A stretch of 55,684 nucleotides of DNA from Enemella evansiae (lineage in GTDB: Bacteria > Actinomycetota > Actinomycetes > Propionibacteriales > Propionibacteriaceae), in the NCBI RefSeq assembly GCF_002250705.1, contig NZ_NMVP01000013.1, positions 1 through 55,684 of the forward strand, read 5' to 3'. The translations under genes were made by a program, and so were the position numbers. The stretch's first letter is position 1, and every line of letters starts with the position of its first letter. Of this stretch, positions 53,905-55,684 are shown piece by piece. The notes beneath the pieces were generated by a model that saw nothing but the letters and a program-made list of their open reading frames with translations, was not told the DNA's origin and searched no databases.

Positions 53905-54258
53905 TCAGTTCGCGGTGCGGGCGGCGCAGGTGATGCACCGCGTCGTGGTCGGCAGGGCCTCCAGCCGCTCATCGGCGATCGGCTCACCGCAAGCGGTACA
54001 GACCCCGTAGGTGCCCTCGTCCAGCCGCTCCAGCGCGGCATCGATCCGCTCCAACTGGTCCCGGGCGCCGCGGCGCAGGGCGTCGGCCATCGCCCGGTCG
54101 ACGGCGATGGTCTGCCCCTCGGTGTCGTGTTCGTCGTCGGCATTGCTGTCCCGCAGCGCGGCGACCACGTCGTCGAAGGCGTCGTCCAGGGCCCCGGCCC
54201 GCTCCAGCACCTCACGCTGGGCGGCCACCAGCAACCGCTTCGCCCGCTCCTGCTCCAT
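53905..54258 (-). CDS. DksA/TraR family C4 zinc-finger protein
   Basis: A 117-residue protein with an N-terminal coiled coil (about 1-75) and a C-terminal C4 zinc finger, GVCTACGEPIADERLEALP with RCITC following (C-x2-C - 17-residue loop - C-x2-C). DksA/TraR proteins enter the RNA polymerase secondary channel and adjust initiation. In actinobacteria such proteins are common, but their RNAP role is less clear. It is nine bases downstream of the serine hydrolase stop, on the same strand, so likely cotranscribed. Confidence 0.9.
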   Translation of the reverse strand: MEQERAKRLLVAAQREVLERAGALDDAFDDVVAALRDSNADDEHDTEGQTIAVDRAMADALRRGARDQLERIDAALERLDEGTYGVCTACGEPIADERLEALPTTTRCITCAARTAN

Positions 54259-54267
54259 CCGGTGAGC

Positions 54268-55398
54268 CTAGACGGCCGCCCTGACGAAGGACTCGAACTC
54301 GGTGACGATCGGGGTGGGTTGCGGGTCGAGCATCTCGATCTGGGTGAACAGGATGCTGACCTGCCCGGTACGCGGGTTGACCCGGGCAGTGGTGCCGGTG
54401 CCACCGTCCCAGCCGTAGGACCCGTCGGCGCGGGTGGAACCGCCGTAACCCCAGCCCTGGCCGCCCGCGAGGAAGAGGCCGGCGGAGGCCCGCTGGGCGT
54501 CGGTGAGCTGATCGGTCATCATCGCGGCGACCAGCTCGCGCGGCAGCAGTTGCTCGTTCTCGTGGGCGCCGCCGCAGAGCAGCATCGTGCCGAAGCGCAG
54601 CCAGTCATCGGCGGTGCAGACCAGCCCGCCGGCGCCGTTCGGGAAGGCCGGTGGCGCCGCCCAGGCGCCGCCGACGGGGTCACTGACGGTTAAGCGGGTC
54701 GGATCGTCGGTGGGTGCGTACCGGGTCGCGAACCGGTGCCGCTGATCCGCCGGCACCCACCAGCGCGCATCGGCCATGCCGAGGGGTTCGAACACCCGCT
54801 CGGTGAGGAACCCGGCGAGTCCCTGGCCGCTGGCCCGGCCGACGAGCAGCCCGAGCAGGGCGCTGCCGGTGTTGTAGCTGTAGCCCTCCCCCGGCTGGTG
54901 CAGCAGCGGGATCCGGCCGGCGGCGGCCAGCCAGGCGTCCGGTTCGGCGCCGGGTGGCAGCGGCGAACCCTCGCTCAGGTCGCTGACCAGCCGGTCCATC
55001 ACCGGACCGGTGAAGTCGCCGGGGAAGCCGAGCCCGTTGCGCAGGGTGAGCAGGTCCTCGACGGTGATCTGCCGGGTCGCGGGCACCGTGTCCTCGATCG
55101 GCCCGTGCGGATCGCGGAGGACGCGCGGGTCGGTGAGTTCGGGCAGCCAGCGGGTGACCGGGTCGTCGATCGCCATGGTGCCGTCGGCGACAAGCAGCAG
55201 TGCGGCGAAGGCGGTGATCGGCTTGGTCACCGAGGCGATCGCGAACAGCGTGTCCGGCGCCATCGGCGTACCCGTGTCCAGGTCTTGTACGCCGACCGCG
55301 ACGGTCTCGGTACCACCGGGGTGACGATGGACCGCCACCGCCCCGGGCAGGGTTCCGGCATCGACGTGTCGCTGCAGCAGCTCGCTCAGTTCGCTCAT
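54268..55398 (-). CDS. Serine hydrolase of the beta-lactamase/class C family
   Basis: A 376-residue member of the beta-lactamase (PF00144) family, which includes esterases, D-aminopeptidases and class C beta-lactamases. The nucleophile motif SVTK is at residues 56-59, and the YxN motif in GEGYSYNTGSALLGLL is near residue 173. A late HxG or KTG-type motif is seen only as GWDGGTGTTARVNP, as in esterases. No signal peptide is apparent, so the protein is probably cytoplasmic. The start is ATG 55398. It precedes the zinc-finger gene by nine bases. The substrate is not known. Confidence 0.88.
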   Translation of the reverse strand: MSELSELLQRHVDAGTLPGAVAVHRHPGGTETVAVGVQDLDTGTPMAPDTLFAIASVTKPITAFAALLLVADGTMAIDDPVTRWLPELTDPRVLRDPHGPIEDTVPATRQITVEDLLTLRNGLGFPGDFTGPVMDRLVSDLSEGSPLPPGAEPDAWLAAAGRIPLLHQPGEGYSYNTGSALLGLLVGRASGQGLAGFLTERVFEPLGMADARWWVPADQRHRFATRYAPTDDPTRLTVSDPVGGAWAAPPAFPNGAGGLVCTADDWLRFGTMLLCGGAHENEQLLPRELVAAMMTDQLTDAQRASAGLFLAGGQGWGYGGSTRADGSYGWDGGTGTTARVNPRTGQVSILFTQIEMLDPQPTPIVTEFESFVRAAV

Positions 55399-55449
55399 GG
55401 GACCAGCCTGCTCGGCGCGGGCGGGGTTCCACTTCTCCGATCCTGCGGA

Positions 55450-55506
55450 GTGCCGAACGCTCATCGAGTAGTTCGGCATGCGCAGCGAAGCGGAGCAATG
55501 CCGAAC
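55450..55506. repeat. GTTCGGCAT palindrome cluster next to the IS110 fragment
   Basis: GTTCGGCAT (55471-55479) and ATGCCGAAC (55498-55506) form a perfect 9-bp inverted repeat with an 18-base loop. GTGCCGAAC at 55450-55458 is a further copy. It lies between the serine hydrolase start and the transposase end and may be a REP-like target or the element boundary. Confidence 0.5.
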
Positions 55507-55523
55507 GACGGTCCTATAGATCG

Positions 55524-55684
55524 TCAAGTGGTCATGAGGTCGGTTTTGAGGTTTCGATAGATGGTGCGGGCGAGGTGGCGTTTGAGGCATCGGATGGTTT
55601 CGGCGCGGGTCTTGTGTTCGCTGGTGCGTCGGTGGAAGTAGGCCTGGGTGTCGGGGTCGCGGCGCAGCCGGCCGATGATGACCA
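55524..55684 (-). mobile_element. IS110-type transposase, C-terminal end
   Basis: The last ~53 residues of a transposase run in from the right edge. The visible sequence IIGRLRRDPDTQAYFHRR followed by KTRAETIRCLKRHLARTIYR is the C-terminus of the IS110 family, whose DEDD transposase uses bridge-RNA-guided recombination and typically lacks terminal inverted repeats. The stop is TGA at 55524. The catalytic part and any bridge-RNA region are outside the window, so completeness cannot be judged. Confidence 0.75.

Overview
The window is high-GC actinobacterial chromosome. It carries RIP1-type site-2 protease, dxr, ispG, a DUF4439 lipoprotein, DUF222/HNH (13E12-like) genes and TANNNT leaderless starts. 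Gene content and order look most like Propionibacteriales, but I cannot name a species. No tRNA, rRNA or CRISPR was found. No gene-free stretch exceeds 300 bases: the longest are 1619-1894 (275 nt, nothing recognised beyond one copy of a direct repeat) and 39130-39356 (227 nt, copper-responsive promoters).

The window reads as a conserved minus-strand backbone cut by accessory blocks. The backbone, in transcription order, is pyrH-frr-cdsA-rlmN (50.2-46.8 kb), dxr-rip1-ispG-GNAT (28.0-23.3 kb), VOC, proS-lysE (23.3-20.0 kb), rimP-nusA (6.8-5.3 kb) and ylxR-infB (0.95 kb to the left edge). Mycobacterium tuberculosis has the same order of blocks from established knowledge. Accessory block A (1.0-5.15 kb, plus strand) splits nusA from ylxR; it carries a secreted helical protein, an M50B-like membrane peptidase and a UvrA-like ATPase without the UvrB-binding domain. 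Block B (7.9-20 kb) holds a tightly packed six-gene operon: xanthine-dehydrogenase-family molybdoenzyme large subunit, crotonase, FAD subunit, a fused 2Fe-2S/CoxG protein, an acyl-CoA ligase and an MFS carrier. It is divergent from a PadR regulator, with a strong palindrome between them, and is followed by a frameshifted DUF2071 gene, a frameshifted DUF222/HNH gene and a TSUP carrier.

Block C (28.1-46.7 kb) begins with a secreted subtilase and a DUF222 gene bracketed by REP-like palindromes. Next come a DHA2 MFS carrier, an LLM-oxidoreductase/hemerythrin fusion coupled to a LOG-family gene, and a copper locus (copA, a secreted His-rich protein, a 22-residue leader ORF, two CsoR-type boxes, copZ and an MFS). 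The block ends with a TetR/MFS pair, a dicarboxylate/amino-acid symporter and a DCC/metallo-beta-lactamase fusion. Right of pyrH lie a DUF1345 gene with an in-frame TAG, a MarR/DUF998 pair behind a perfect palindrome, an SDR, an LGFP-repeat secreted protein, a DksA/TraR zinc-finger protein, a serine hydrolase and the 3-prime end of an IS110-type transposase at the edge.

The most interesting candidates are the uncharacterised molybdoenzyme/CoA-ligase operon, the DUF222-REP association, the LLM-hemerythrin and DCC-MBL fusions, the copper leader peptide, and a strong excess of GTAC that forces use of the rare Val codon GTA.
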